NCBI RefSeq assembly: GCF_958295425.1
Contig: NC_081153.1
Location: forward strand, 2,638,419 to 2,702,418
DNA length: 64,000 nucleotides
Reading direction: 5' to 3'
Origin: Solea solea
Lineage: Eukaryota > Chordata > Actinopteri > Pleuronectiformes > Soleidae
Part shown: positions 35,241 to 47,752 of the stretch, in pieces
Position numbering within the stretch: position 1 is the first letter of the stretch
Layout: every line of letters begins with the position of its first letter
Notes under the pieces: model-generated
What the model saw: only the letters and a program-made list of their open reading frames with translations
Databases searched by the model: none
Told to the model about the DNA's origin: nothing
Made by a program: the position numbers and the translations under genes

Positions 35241-35709
35241 GAAAACACAAGCAAGAGAGAAAACACAAGCAGGAGAGGAAACACAAGCAGGACAGAAAAC
35301 ACAAGCAGGACAGAAAACACAAGCAAGAGAGAAAACACAAGCAAGAGAGAAAACACAAGCAAGAGAGAAAACACAAGCAGGACAGAAAACACAAGCAGGA
35401 CAGAAAACGCAAGCAGGACAGAAAACACAAGCAGGACAGAAAACACAAGCAGGACAGAAAACGCAAGCAGGACAGAAAACACAAGCAGGAGAGGAAACAC
35501 AAGCAGGAGAGAAAACACAAGCAAGAGAGAAAACACAAGCAAGAGAGAAAACACAAGCAGGACAGAAAACACAAGCAAGAGAGAAAACACAAGCAAGAGA
35601 GAAAACACAAGCAGGACAGAAAACACAAGCAAGAGAGAAAACACAAGCAAGAGAGAAAACACAAGCAAGAGAGAAAACACAAGCAGGACAGAAAACACAA
35701 GCAAGAGAG
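35241..35709. repeat. 18-bp minisatellite, about 26 copies
   Basis: The unit is GAAAACACAAGCAGGACA with variants AAGAGA and AGGAGA in the last six bases, arranged in alternating groups. The period is a multiple of three and lacks stops, so all three minus frames are open (LLLVFS, SCLCFL and LACVFS repeats up to 252 codons). In khdrbs3 sense the unit is pyrimidine-rich (TGTTTTCTCTCTTGCTTG). Confidence 0.95.
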
Positions 35710-37812
35710 GGATTGACTCCAATCTCCAGCTCCAGCAAGGATAACAAATGGATGGATATTTATCTGTATTTCACTGTAGTTACAACATTTACAAACCTTG
35801 TTGGAAGAATGTAATAAATCCCCAGGTAGTGACATGAGTGCTCAGCATGTAACACACACACACACACACACACGTATGTAACGTGTGTGTAAAGTCATGT
35901 GGAGGTGGATCTGCGTCTCCCAGGTTCATGTTCACATAAACAGATTTGCCCTGACAGCTTTGATAAGTAGAGCCACTAATACGCTGTTTAGAGCCCCAAC
36001 AAGAGCCACCGAAGGAAGACAAATTCAATTTGTTCAGTGTGACAGGCAGCAGTGGCAAGAGTGATCGCTTTGACTCCAATGGGTTTTTTTTTTTTCCCTC
36101 CTGAGCTGCGAGCGTCACCTTTTGGCTCCTGGCATTGAAGTGGCACAGCCATTTTCCAAAATAGACATTTTAGACGCATGTGCAGAGAGGTTAAATCCAT
36201 CCTCGGCCAAACGCAGCTTTACGGGTAAAGGACGCGAGTTCCACGCTGCTGATTCTCTGTGATAGAGCTGTTCCTCACAGGTGATTTCTTTTCTTTTTTT
36301 AAACCAAGCACTGATGGATTTTTAGATGCTGGGATATTTGCACAAGAGTAATGATTTCATTGTGTTGCATCGGTGTTGTATTTCTGATCCTTGGAAACTA
36401 CAGATGGAGAGCCATGTCCGTCTAATCCCTCATTTATTAAAGCGACACACTTTTCAACCTTCAAATAATCTCTCCAAGATTATTTTGATTGTGCATTAAT
36501 GTACAACAGGATGAATGGCATCTCCGTCAAAGCTATATAACTTCTGTTTTCAACATAATACTTTAACCCAATCCAATCCCAGCCCCTTAAACGAGGAAGC
36601 AAACAAACTATTCACTGTGTGGATGTCAGGGCAGAGGCAACACAAAAAGAAGTGGAATATTGGAAGGAATATTGGTCACGCTGGCGTTCAGTTTCTCCCT
36701 CTTGGTGAAGGAATAATCCACCAAGGTCCAACCTGGTCCTGTTAAGTGGTCTAAGCTGTCAGTGACCTGTGATGTCTGTTGTCTCACAGGACAGAAACTA
36801 TGGTAGTAATTTGAACAATGGTTATCAATAAATATCAAAATCCATTTTTCTCGTGGCTGGTCACAAATATAGGGTATGATTGTGTTTGAAGTGACGCTCG
36901 ATGTGAATGTAAACATGTAAACAACTTCTCTCAACCCACATCCAGCCAAAGCATATGGGGAAAATGTCTAATAGTGATTATTTTGACAGATATTACAACC
37001 TGATTTGGAAAGTTCTTATTTTTCCCCCTCAAGTCAAAACACAATATTGTAATGGAAGGATACTGTGTGACACTAACATGGTCTGGTCATTCACTTACAG
37101 TATTATCCTAAATTATCAATTAAATTTGAATAGAAACAAATACAACCATATTCAGTCATGTATCGCAGCCGAAAACTAGAGCGTACGGAGGACATGTTGT
37201 TGACAGACGTGTCGCGCAGTGTGACTCACAGCAGGACGTGAAATTAAAGTATTCAAGCGTTTTAAGTCGAAAAAAGAAGCCAGAGGAACTTTGATGTCGC
37301 CAGACTTTACTGACTTTCCCTCAGAGCTGCCGTGGTGTCATAATAAGCAGCCCATTATGAAACTCTATATATTGAGTAAACACTATTCCCTTTTATTGCT
37401 TTTGGAAACAGAAGTTGTGATTTTTTTCTCACCCTGGTGCCAGAGAGTGTAACAGAGGAAGCTCCAGTCTTCTGGGAGACGTTCTGAACACAGTGACACT
37501 GTGCAAACGCCATAATGACGACGCCGAGCCAAAGACTTTGTCTGTTTGAGCTTCCACTGAGCTCTGTTTACAGTTGTGGAGAACACACTTCCTGCTCTGA
37601 CGTTTAACATCACAGCAGCTCAGGAATGAAAACGATCAGGGTCGTAACGTCTGTAGAAAGCCTCTCCTGGCAGAGAGCACTGAGGCCATTAGTGAGGCAT
37701 AAGGAGTTTACTGGTTTATTTCCAGTTCAGACTGTGGCTTTTTTTCTCTGTGCTGCGAGCGGGTGATTTATTCTTCCGCTGTCGTTCCTGTCCTGCTGTC
37801 CTCAGCACAATC

Positions 37813-37825
37813 ACGCTGCTGCTGC

Positions 37826-37860
<35 letters not shown>

Positions 37861-37861
37861 A
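37813..37861. repeat. CTG trinucleotide tract
   Basis: (CTG)4, CTT, (CTG)10 or so on the plus strand, thus CAG in the khdrbs3 sense direction. It lies 300 bp from the opposite-polarity tract at 38134. Confidence 0.95.
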
Positions 37862-38133
37862 CTCTCTGTGAACACGCACACACACCTCTCACCACTTCTC
37901 GCAGTAAAACATTTAGGACATGATGAAAATATTTTGGATTGTACACCCACAAGTTAAGTGTGATTAATCATACAGACTTGTGTCCGCTGTCTTGCTAATC
38001 ATCCGTTTCCTTTTCCTCATCATTCATCCCAACATTGCTTCTCTATTTTCCGTGTTTTATTTGTCTCTCTTTTTGTAGCACAGCAGGCAACAACCTGTGA
38101 TTAAACACATCAGCTTTTATTTTGGTGATTACA

Positions 38134-38167
38134 GACAGCAGCAGCAGCAGCAGCGGCAGCAGCAGCA
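38134..38167. repeat. CAG trinucleotide tract
   Basis: (CAG)6, CGG, (CAG)3 on the plus strand. Confidence 0.9.
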
Positions 38168-38838
38168 CAATCCTCTCACAAAGCCTGCAGACATGAACAG
38201 TGAAAGGAGCCCCATGCAGACAGGTTTCCATGAGCCTCATAATCCCTCATGAAACCTAAAGCATTAGCAGAACCGCAGACAGATTCTGATGTTTGATAAA
38301 CAGCAGGGATTACCAGTTATGTGCACAGTAAGACTCATATATTTATATGATGTGTGTGTGTGTGTGTGCACCTGTGGATGTGTGATGTGTGCAAATATCT
38401 GAGATGAAGACTTCTGTCTATCTTCTATCTCTCTGACATTTGTGAGTCAAATCCTCAATAATCACTTTTTAAACAGTCAAGAACTTAAAAATAGCTCCGA
38501 TACCAATATCATGTGTGATTGTCTGAACAGTGTGAGCTGTGTGTGTAATAATTTATGACTGATTTATAACCATCATGGCCACATTAACCAGCTCTCATGT
38601 TGAGCTGCAGAGACTACAAACTCTCTCTTATTCCTCTTTTTCACTTCTTTTATGCTAAAACACTGAAGAATTTAATACACACACGTCATAATTGGACATT
38701 AAAAGACATGTTTTAAACACATGTAGGGCAAATAATGAAGGTGTAGATCAGATTTAAGCTCCAGGTCCTCCCAAATAGAAATGATGTTTCTATAACTCAA
38801 AGGGATGAAACTCCACCTTCCTCCCATAGTTCATAGAC

Positions 38839-40792
38839 TGTTTATTTGTCTGTGTGTTTGTTTGTTTGTCTGTGTGTCTGTGTGTGTTTGTTTGTCTCTG
38901 TGTGTTTGTTTGTTTGTCTCTATGTGTTTGTTTATTTGTCTCTGTGTGTTTGTTTGTTTGTCTGTGTGTCTCTGTGTGTTTGTTTACTTGTCTCTGTGTG
39001 TTTGTTTGTTTGTCTGTGTGTCTGTGTTTGTTTGTCTGTGTGTGTGTGTGTGTGTTTGTTTGTCTGTGTGTGTTTGTCTGTGTGTCTCTGTGTGTTTGTT
39101 TGTTTGTCTGTGTGTCTGTGTTTGTTTATTTGTCTCTGTGTGTTTGTTTACTTGTCTCTGTGTGTTTGTTTGTTTGTTTGTCTGTGTGTGCGTGTTTGTT
39201 TGTTTGTCTGTGTGTGTGTGTTTGTTTATTTGTCTGTGTGTCTGTGTGTGTTTGTTTGTTTGTCTGTGTGTGTGTGTTTGTTTGTCTCTGTGTGTTTGTT
39301 TATTTGTCTCTGTGTGTTTGTTTATTTGTCTGTGTGTCTGTGTGTGTTTGTTTGTTTGTCTGTGTGTGTGTGTTTGTTTGTCTCTGTGTGTTTGTTTATT
39401 TGTCTCTGTGTGTTTGTTTGTTTGTCTGTCTGTGTGTGTGTGTTTGTTTGTTTGTCTGTGTGTGTGTGTGTTTGTTTGTCTCTGTGTGTTTGTTTATTTG
39501 TCTGTGTGTCTGTGTGTGTTTGTTTGTTTGTCTGTGTGTGTGTGTTTGTTTGTCTCTGTGTGTTTGTTTATTTGTCTCTGTGTGTTTGTTTGTTTGTCTG
39601 TCTGTGTGTGTGTGTTTGTTTGTTTGTCTGTGTGTGTGTGTGTTTGTTTGTCTCTGTGTGTTTGTGTGTTTGTTTGTTTGTTTGTCTGCGTGTGTGTGTG
39701 TGTTTGTTTGTTTGTCTGTGTGTGTTTGTTTATTTGTCCCTTTGTGTTTGTTTGTATGTGCTTGTTTGTCTGTGTGTGTTTGTTTGTTTGTCTGTGTGTG
39801 TGTGTGTTTGTTTATTTGTCTGTGTGTGTTTGTTTGTTTGTTTTTCTGTGTGTGTTAGTTTGTTTGTTTGTTTGTCTGTGTGTGTGTGTTTGTTTGTTTG
39901 TCTCTGTGTCTGTTTATTTGTCTGTGTGTGTGTGTTTGTTTGTCTGTGTGTGTGTGTGTGTTTGTTTGTCTCTGTGTGTTTGTTTGTTTGTCTGTGTGTT
40001 TGTTTATTTGTCCCTGTGTGTTTGTTTGTTTGTATGTGTTTGTGTGTTTGTCTGTGTGTGTTTGTTTGTTTGTCTGTGTGTGCGTGTGTGTGTGTTTGTT
40101 TATTTGTCTGTGTGTGTGTGTTTGTTTGTCTCTGTGTGTGTGTTTGTTTGTTTGTCTGTCTGTCTGTGTGTGTTTGTTTATTTGTCGCTGTGTGTTTGTT
40201 TATTTGTCCCTGTGTGTTTGTTTGTATGTGTGTGTTTGTTTGTTTGTCTGTGTGTGTGTTTGTTTGTTTGTCTCTGTGTGTGTGTGTGTTTGTTTATTTG
40301 TCTGTGTGTGTGTGTTTGTTTGTTTGTTTGTCTCTGTGTGTTTGTTTGTTTGTCTCTGTGAGTTTGTTTGTTTCTGTGTGTTTGTCTGTTTGTTTGTCTG
40401 TGTGTGTTTGTTTGTTTGTCTCTGTGTGTGTTTGTTTATTTTTGTCAGTGTGTGTGTGTTTGTTTGTCTCTGTTTGTGTGTGTTTGTTTGTCTCTGTGTG
40501 TTTATTTGTCTGTGTGTGTTTGTTTACTTGTCTCTGTGTGTTTGTTTATTTGTCTCTGTGTGTTTGTTTATTTGTCCCTGTGTGTTTGTTTACTTGTCTC
40601 TGTGTGTTTGTTTATTTGTCTCTGTGTGTTTGTTTATTTGTCCCTGTGTGTTTGTTTGTATGTGTGTGTGTGTTTGTCTGTGTGTGTTTGTTTGTTTGTC
40701 TGTGTGTGTGTGTGTTTGTTTATTTGTCTGTGTGTGTGTGTGTTTGTTTGTTTGTCTCTGTGTGTTTGTTTGTTTGTCTGTGTGTCTGCGTG
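38839..40792. repeat. 1.95-kb TG/TTTG/TCTG compound array
   Basis: The plus strand is built almost only from TGTG, TTTG, TCTG and TATT units, in patchy units such as TCTGTGTGTTTGTTTATTTG. Because TAA, TAG and TGA almost never form, all three plus frames stay open (up to 655 codons of [12 protein letters not shown] repeats). In the sense direction of khdrbs3 it is CA/CAAA/CAGA-rich. Longer motifs around GTCTGTCTGTGTGTGTGTG recur at 39425 and 39595, which points to block duplication. Confidence 0.95.
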
Positions 40793-43133
40793 CGCTCGTC
40801 CGGATGCGAGTGACCGGCCTAAGGTGTATGTTGCCTCTCGCCCCAGTGTCACCTGGGATTGGCTCCTCCCTCTTCAGTGAGACCAATGCAAAGTCACTCA
40901 GATCAGATCAGGGTTTCAGTTCCTGCTCAGTTCATAGTTTTGTGGAATGTTTGTTTTCCAGGAATTCAATGAAAACATGTTCATTCTTAGGTTTTGTGCA
41001 GGTTTCTCGTTACATGTTATTTAAGATTACTGTGTGTTCGGCCACATGGGCCTAAAACTCTGAGTACATTTTTAATTTAAATAATGAATAATAGAAAAGT
41101 GCATGTGTTCATGTTTGGGATTTGCTTGTGCGGCAGGTGTAAGAGAAGCCTCTTAATCTTTTAAACACTAGTTTAATATTTGCAGGAGAGTACTCTCTGC
41201 TTGTTTTGAATTAAAGAGAATCATCGACTGTGAGTGCATTTGTCACACGGCTGCTAAGATGACTCCGTGGTGAGTCTTCAAAAGCAACAATTTAGTGTTA
41301 AAGTAAATGCTGAGTGTGGACTAATATAAAATCTGGTATATTGCAGATTTTACCACCTAGAAACTGACTGAATTGTTTTTACAGTGCATGTCATTAAAAA
41401 GGATTCTAAGAGCACGAGGGAAATAAAGCCAGATTCACCTCTGAGGTGTTACTGCTTCCACGTTGTGACTTCTTTTCTTTCCTTTGTCGTTTCTCCGCTG
41501 CTCTTCTCAGGGCTTCAGTCCAGACTGAAAGCTGGAGTGATGTCCTTGTAAAAGAGTGTCTCTCCCTCCCTCGCTCTCACTTTTACATCAGCCTTTGAGT
41601 CGTGCTCCCAGCGGGAGCTCCCTGTCACGCAGAGAGCGCGTGGCGTCAGTAAACTGCTGTGTGGCTCCTTGTGTGTCGGCTGAGGCTCTGAGTGCTTTTA
41701 AAAGTGGCGACTGCTCACAGCGACGGCTTCACGTGGAGGTCGCTGAGAGGCTGACGAGGACGACTCGCGTGACATTTTGTGCCACAGTTAGAATTCACTC
41801 TCACCTTGAATGGTGTTAATTATTATGAGGACTTGAGAAAGACCTACAAGCACGTGGACAGCAGGTCAGAGGGTCCAGAGGCTCAGTGGGATAATGCCAC
41901 CTGAGATCACACAGCTCGGTTTTCACACTGTTCACAAAATAATTGGGATTATTATTTTTTTTTTTTTTTCGTGAATGATTTGAGATCTTTTTTTAAATGA
42001 AATTTCATTTCAATATTCACTGTGTAACATATAATAGTAATGACTTAGTAACATAACAAACAAGCTGTTACTAAATTCTGATTTGAACATGATTCATTGT
42101 TTACCCCCTATTTTACAACGGAGAAATAAAAGTGGTATTTCTAAACTTTCAACAAAGTACAAGTACTGTTTTAGCAATAATTGTCATTGTCTGGTGAAGT
42201 GCTGTCTGTACTTCTCTGTTCTCTGAGCAGTGAGTACAGTTTTACCGTTTAAATGAATGAAACAATTAAATGTATAATGTATTACATATATATATCTATG
42301 TATATGCATTTATTTAAAGTGTTTTATGCGTTTGCTTATCAACACTCTGTTGGTGGTGGTAATGAGGCTTCAGTGCTTGGTGCCATTCTAACAGTAGAAT
42401 AAGGAAGTGCGCTGCTGTTCCAGTTGCAACAATCGTACTTGTGTACTCCTGTACTTGGCGAGTATGTACTCCAGTCGTACAAAGTACCCAAGTACATCCT
42501 TGCGTACTTTATTGAGAAACCGCCCCCGACACCTTCACTCTGAGGAAGATGCCTGAAAGCATTTTGCATTTCCATGGTTTCTGTGACGCTTTTGTGCTAA
42601 ACTTTTATATCAACACGTCTGAAAAAAAACACCTCATGAGAGAGTAAAAATACTTTAGCGAGGTTTGTTTGAAATTGAAGTGTTTCCATTCACAGTTTTT
42701 ATTTGCGATATTTAGTATTTGCACACTTTTTTTTAGTTATATATATTTATTAATCCCCTAGGGGTAAATCTACTAGAAACTAAAGACCAACAACACCAGA
42801 TGAATGTTATCAGTGAGGGAGGAGCTGTAACATTAACAAAAAGCTTAAAAAAAAGTTCCTTCCTCTGACAGGAAGTAGAATTTCTAGCCCAGTTCTGTCA
42901 GCCCCCCCCCCCCCCTGCCTGTTTACTGTCTTCCACATGTGTTACGTCTAATAACATAAAGCATCAAGACAAACTGTCAAGTGGCTGTTGTGAGCAGAGC
43001 AACTGTAGTTGTCTTCATTATCTATAAATAACACACATCTAAAACTCTGTGTCTTTGCTCATCACATTCTCAGTGAAGTCTCTGGTGGTGGCGGTGCATG
43101 TACGACATGTACGACATGTACTACAACACTTAC

Positions 43134-43252
43134 TTTAGGAAACTGCTTGACTGGTATTAAAACTTTCTGGCCCAGTTTCATGTTCTTGTTGATGACGACG
43201 TCGATGAACTTCTCCTCCTCTTTGTCGTCGTCTTTCTGGACTTTTTCGATCT
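43134..43252 (-). CDS. khdrbs3: khdrbs3 exon 2 (end of QUA1, start of KH domain)
   Basis: This is a 119-bp exon: two bases completing a Glu codon, then 39 codons. It reads [19 protein letters not shown], then [20 protein letters not shown]. The acidic/lysine linker ends the QUA1 dimerisation region, and FIDVV to FPK opens the KH domain, at about residues 30 to 69 of the family protein. The acceptor is a TTTGCAG preceded by a pyrimidine-rich stretch (CTTCTTTCCCTCTTTTC). The donor is AAA|GTAAGT, a strong consensus site. From memory, human has FQKGEGKDEEKY where this copy has [12 protein letters not shown], so the linker is more acidic here; the KH part is essentially identical. Open frames on the plus strand over this exon are antisense shadows. 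Confidence 0.97.
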
Positions 43253-43502
43253 CTGCAAAGAAAAGAGGGAAAGAAGAAGAAGGGTAATGAGTCAGGGGTG
43301 AGAGAGATGGCAATTATCGTTTGTTCATTCTTCCAATTACACTTGACTCGAGTTGACGTTTGTGTTCATAAATGACAGGTTAGTGAACACATGAGGCATC
43401 GGTGGATGTGTTGTGATTGTTATTAGTGGTTTCTCTGTTTTTAAAGCCACTGTTTGTTATCTGCTATTTGTCATTTCAAGCTCATTATTTAGTGTACAAA
43501 TA

Positions 43503-44188
43503 TAATATAATAACGATTCTTTTCATAATCATTTAATCTGTCGATTGTTTTCTCGATTAATTGAGTCATCGTTTGGTTCAGAAAATGTCGGAAAATGATT
43601 CAGTTTTAATCATTTCTTTGTTATGGAGGCGTGTGGCATTCACTTGGGAAAAAAAACTGTTGGTTTGTTTTTCAGAGTAATTTCTTTTTGTCTGAGTTTA
43701 GAAAGAACAATAAACACATTCATTCCTTTATTGAGAGCTCGATTTAACAGTAACGACATGGACAGCTTGTTTAGTAATCAAGTTTGACTTTGATCTGTCT
43801 TTAAGTCACATAGATGGTATCACCATTGGTTTGTCGACTTCATGCAGGCACCTGAGGACTTATCAGCATGTATGTGTGAGCGGGAGTCACCATAGGTCCA
43901 TGGGAGTCACTTGCAGGTTGGAGGATCTCGCGAGAGTTCGTAGTGTCTCGATAAGTCCGAAAAGAAATTACTCCGAAAACGGGGGGAAGTTACTCCGAAA
44001 AACAGAAGAAAAAAAACTATTCAAAACAATAAAACAAAAAATAAATTATATAATATTCACATTTACGAAGCTGGAAAATCAGAAAATGTCATTTTAATTC
44101 CTTAAAAACACAGATGAATAGATTATCAAAATAGTTGACGATTAATTTAGTAATGGATTAATAATCGAGTAATTGTTTCAGCACTAAT
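43503..44188 (+). mobile_element. AGAGCTGCAACTAAC-family element, copy 4, split by ~415 bp
   Basis: The 5' half (43503-43629: TTTTCATAATCATTTAATC, TTTCTCGATTAATTGAGTC, AAAATGTCGGAAAATG, ATTTCTTTGTTATGGAG) and the 3' half (44046-44188: AATATTCACATTTACGAAGC, ATTATCAAAATAGTTGACG, GTAATTGTTTCAGCACTAAT) are both present in order. About 415 bp of unrelated sequence lies between. It is either an insertion into the element or a replacement of its centre. Confidence 0.65.
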
Positions 44189-44229
44189 AAGCACAGCTAA
44201 AACGATGAGTCAACTTGCACATGCATGAA

Positions 44230-44400
44230 CTGTACGTATATTAGTTACTATTTTGATAATTAATAAATTAAAACAGGTTTCATTTTCTCAAATTCAGGTA
44301 TCTTTTTTACTGTTTTCTATCATTTTATGGGCCAAAAAAAGCAAATAAAGTTAAGAGAAACTGAGAAAGTAATCAACCGATTCATTGATTAGTGCGACAA
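44230..44400 (-). mobile_element. diverged partial AGAGCTGCAACTAAC-family copy
   Basis: Fragments TTTTGATAATTAATAAATTA, ATCATTTTATGGGCCAAA and AATCAACCGATTCATTGATTA resemble the ends and edge segments of this family in minus orientation, immediately after copy 4. The core is missing. Confidence 0.4.
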
Positions 44401-45899
44401 TGACATTTACAACAGTCGTAATCATCCTCGTCTGTGGCTGAAAATCCACATCAAGCTTGTTTTCACTTCATTCCAGACCAGGTGTAACGTCGTTAATGTG
44501 CATATCGACTCAGTGCAGTGGTTGAACAGCTGTTGTCTGTTTGGGACTGAAGAATTCTCACTGATTCTCAGTCATGTCGATACCGAGTTACTCGACGCGC
44601 CACGTGCTGGAGTTCCTCTCAGAAACGATGGTCGGGACACTCAACACTCACACCTCCAGGCAACAAGCAAAAATATTGGCTGCGACTCACACGAGTCTTT
44701 ATTTGGAGAGAGGTGTGGACTTTGATGTATTCGGAGATTTAACCTTGAACATTTAATCAGACGGATAACATCTGTGTTTCAGTGCCAGGGAAAATGTGTG
44801 TTGTTGTTTTTTGTGCGGAGAGAGGGCAGCTGAAAGGTGCAGCGAGGCTACGACAAAGACTCAAGGCTGGGAAGTGAAAAGTGAACTCCATTACAGATTT
44901 ATTTCTCACACACAAAATGGTTTTAAATGGAAAGAAAGAATTAAATAGAGAGCAATCATGATGCTGTTTCTGTGCTGATATGGATTTTTGAAGCGCAAAC
45001 ATCTTCACATGTTCAAACACCATATCTTATATACACTTTTTATTTTATTTCAATTATGCTTTTCGATAGAAAACTGAGCTGAACATGATTGGCACCGTAA
45101 GCTACTAAACTGGAATGGATTTCTCCACAACGCTCCGCGGCATTACATTTGCAGAATGGAATTAAAAGCCTGATATGAGTTGCAACAAGGAGAAAAAAGA
45201 TCATGAGATGGAGATGTATCCTGGGAGGGCACGCGTTCAGAGAAAAGACGACATTAATATTAATGCATCGCCTAGCAACATGCCGAGAGTCTGGACGACG
45301 TTCCTCCTTCTACCCCTCGTCAGAAACACTCTCACTCTGATTTGATGTTAGGAGACGATGACAGACGACTACAAACCCCTGTTTTTGTTTTGGAGGAGAA
45401 ACACATTTTACATTTTAGTTCCAAAAAAATCAGTCAGCAGGTGTAATAATCTGTGAATGTGGCACGACAGAATCAGCTCGTGTGATTTTCACTAAGCACA
45501 GTTACAAGCGCCTTGGAGTCATTATCAAGGTTTCAAAAAGAAAGAGATATGAGCATTCTTCACATCACTGACGTGTGCTCGCTGTGGAGAGTTCCCTCTT
45601 CAGGCTGCGAGTGAATAGTTGGAACTCAAAGAGCTCGAGTGCAGGTGTCTTTGACGATGATCAGCGACGTTTCGTCTTAAGTATTGGACACTTTTTGTGT
45701 CTGAGCCTGAGCCCTTTACAGGACACTCACTGAAATACTTGGAAATTAAACTATTCGAAGGATATAGAAGATTTCCATGTAGAAAATGAAAAGAGCGTTT
45801 ATGAGAATATACAAGAAAAACACAAAGTGAAAAGGACCATTTAAGAGCAGTGTTTCCCAATCATCCTGGTCCTTGAGGATAGGGGTCCTGTCCTCATGT

Positions 45900-46290
45900 T
45901 TTAAATTTACATTTAAGCATTTAGCAGACGCTTTTATCCAAAGCAACTTACAAAAGAGGAATCAGTAGTGTTGGAAAGAACTCCACTAGATAGGAACAGT
46001 GGACTGAGGGTGAGAGTGCCGACGTGGATCCAAGTGCAGAAGGAGATATTAGGGAAAGTGCTAAGACAGAAGATGCTCTTGGAAGAGCTGGTTCTTCAAG
46101 AGCTTCTTGAAGATAGACAGTTACCCCTGTTGTGTGTCTGTTGTGAGTCTGGATTGTTTTGTGGAGGGTGTTGGCACCACCAGACGACAATCCTTTGATG
46201 AACGGAGTAGTTGAGGGGAAACATAAGCCTTTAGGAGGTGGGAGCAGACCCATGAAGCACTATGTAGGCTAGCAGTTTTAGATGTTTCCC
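45900..46290 (+). repeat. GCAGACGCTTTTATCC-type dispersed fish repeat
   Basis: ACATTTAAGCATTTAGCAGA followed by CGCTTTTATCCAAAGCAACT is the hallmark of a repeat found throughout teleost genomes. The following GGTGTTGGCACCACCAGACG and CCATGAAGCACTATGTAGGC belong to the same longer element. Open frames over it are not conserved coding. Confidence 0.6.
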
Positions 46291-46842
46291 TGCTCCAACA
46301 CACCTGATTGATTTCATCACCTTAACATAATTAGTTTCTGAGATATAACCATAGATGCAGGAGAATACTGAGCCGTATGATCGTACTTGTTGCCTTTGGA
46401 AACTGCTTTGGAACTGTTTTAGATGTCTGCAGAAGTTACCAAATATAGTAACTTTTCGACCACTGTACATACTGTTTGCCTCCAATACAATAATATAGTG
46501 GGCATTTCAAAAACTCCTGCACTTTTAGTGGCAGACGTCTCTCTTTGTCGCACGATGCCTGTGTTTGGTCCAGGATTTACGTCATGATTAAGGTTGTATG
46601 GATCATATCGGATTTTGCCTTTTTTTTTTTTTTTCATTATCTGATCCGACACAGATACTAAGTAGATATAAATGACTTAAACCCACTTTAAGTAAGGCAC
46701 CTGAAATGTTTGTCATCAGAGCTGACACATAAGCTGGAGGCTGCGGGGGGAGTGGAATGTCTCGAAAGTATAAGAATAATGTGATATATGGTGCAGGTTA
46801 GGGAAAACTAATACGGCTCAGCAAAATCCTGCTTCCTGCTGC

Positions 46843-46866
46843 TGTGTGTGTGTGTGTGTGTGTGTG
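46843..46866. repeat. TG tract
   Basis: About twelve TG units. Confidence 0.9.
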
Positions 46867-47727
46867 AATGAACAAACAAGGACGGTGGTGAAGCGTCTGA
46901 GGTCGCTTTAGGGCTGTATTGGATGTGTTGTGTGTGCATATGATTCAAGTTGTTGAATCTATCTTTCTATCAATATCCTGACTCCCAATCATGTACCTCA
47001 CCTTTCATCCTGTGCCACCACCCTTTGTGACCCTCATGTGGAGGATGAGGCGGTAGAAGACGGATGGAAGAAGATAATCATGTTACGTTATGTTCACTCC
47101 ATCACTCCATGCCGCGAAATCAGAAAGCCATGTAAAAAGTTTTGGTGCAGACTCTGGTGGAGCTATGTGTCCTCTTTTATAGACTGGCTATCATTAACCA
47201 TAGTGTATTGTTTGTTTATTTTTATTTTTTCATATAAGCAACAAACGATCATGAGCTCAAATCGTGCGGTGAAGCTTTGCTGAACAAACCCAGGCCTTAA
47301 ACAGTGGCTGCAGCTTTAAAATCCTGCTCTCCATCATGTGATAAGAAGTAAGTCAGCTGTGAGTTAATGCACAAACATAACCGTGGTATTGATCCGATCA
47401 TTCTCTCTCTGGAGCTGCAGATCTCAAGTCTTCCTTTAATATCAGTGAACCTGAACCATATAAAAAGTGTTTGGATGAAGAGTGCAGAGGACGCTCGTCT
47501 GCGGAGAGTAATTGCTCCATATTTATCTCTTAACTTTATTTTATTTATCCTAATTTCCATTTTAACACAACTGATTACCAGTGATATCAAAGTGTTGCTG
47601 TGTTTCTGTGATTTAACTGTGAAAAATAGCACTGACTGGGTCAGCAGCTCTCTAATAAGGCAGCCTAAGCAGTGGCTCTTTGGTAAACAATAATGTGTGA
47701 GCCAAAGGTTTACAGCTAAAAACAAAT

Positions 47728-47752
47728 ACATATATATATATATATATATATA
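47728..47752. repeat. TA tract
   Basis: About twelve TA units. Confidence 0.9.

Larger units (their letters stand above)
31587..43133 (-). other. khdrbs3: khdrbs3 intron 2
   Basis: This is an 11,547-bp intron with GTAAGT at its 5' end and TTGCAG at its 3' end. It contains a 1.95-kb TG/TTTG array (38839-40792), an 18-bp minisatellite (35241-35709), three CAG/CTG tracts (32769-32846, 37813-37861, 38134-38167), a CTGTA array (33176-33225), an AGAGCTGCAACTAAC-type element (32123-32434), and a shared unclassified repeat (31850-32060). Apart from a weak Tyr-rich candidate at 34703-34761 I see no other exon. Confidence 0.9.

Noticed and set aside
35241..35709. CRISPR-like regular repeats
   Set aside because: Units are directly adjacent with no unique spacers, and the context is a vertebrate intron.
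34964..35835. Minus-strand frames of LLLVFS/SCLCFL repeats resembling a multi-pass membrane protein
   Set aside because: The 18-bp minisatellite is open in all three minus frames. The hydrophobic look comes from the pyrimidine-rich unit.
38805..41055. Very long plus-strand open frames (up to 655 codons) of Cys/Leu/Val/Phe repeats
   Set aside because: All three frames are open over the same TG/TTTG array; the peptides change with frame and have no domain, start context or splice sites. It is base composition.
43009..43287. Plus-strand 92-codon frame over exon 2
   Set aside because: Antisense shadow of a conserved khdrbs3 exon.
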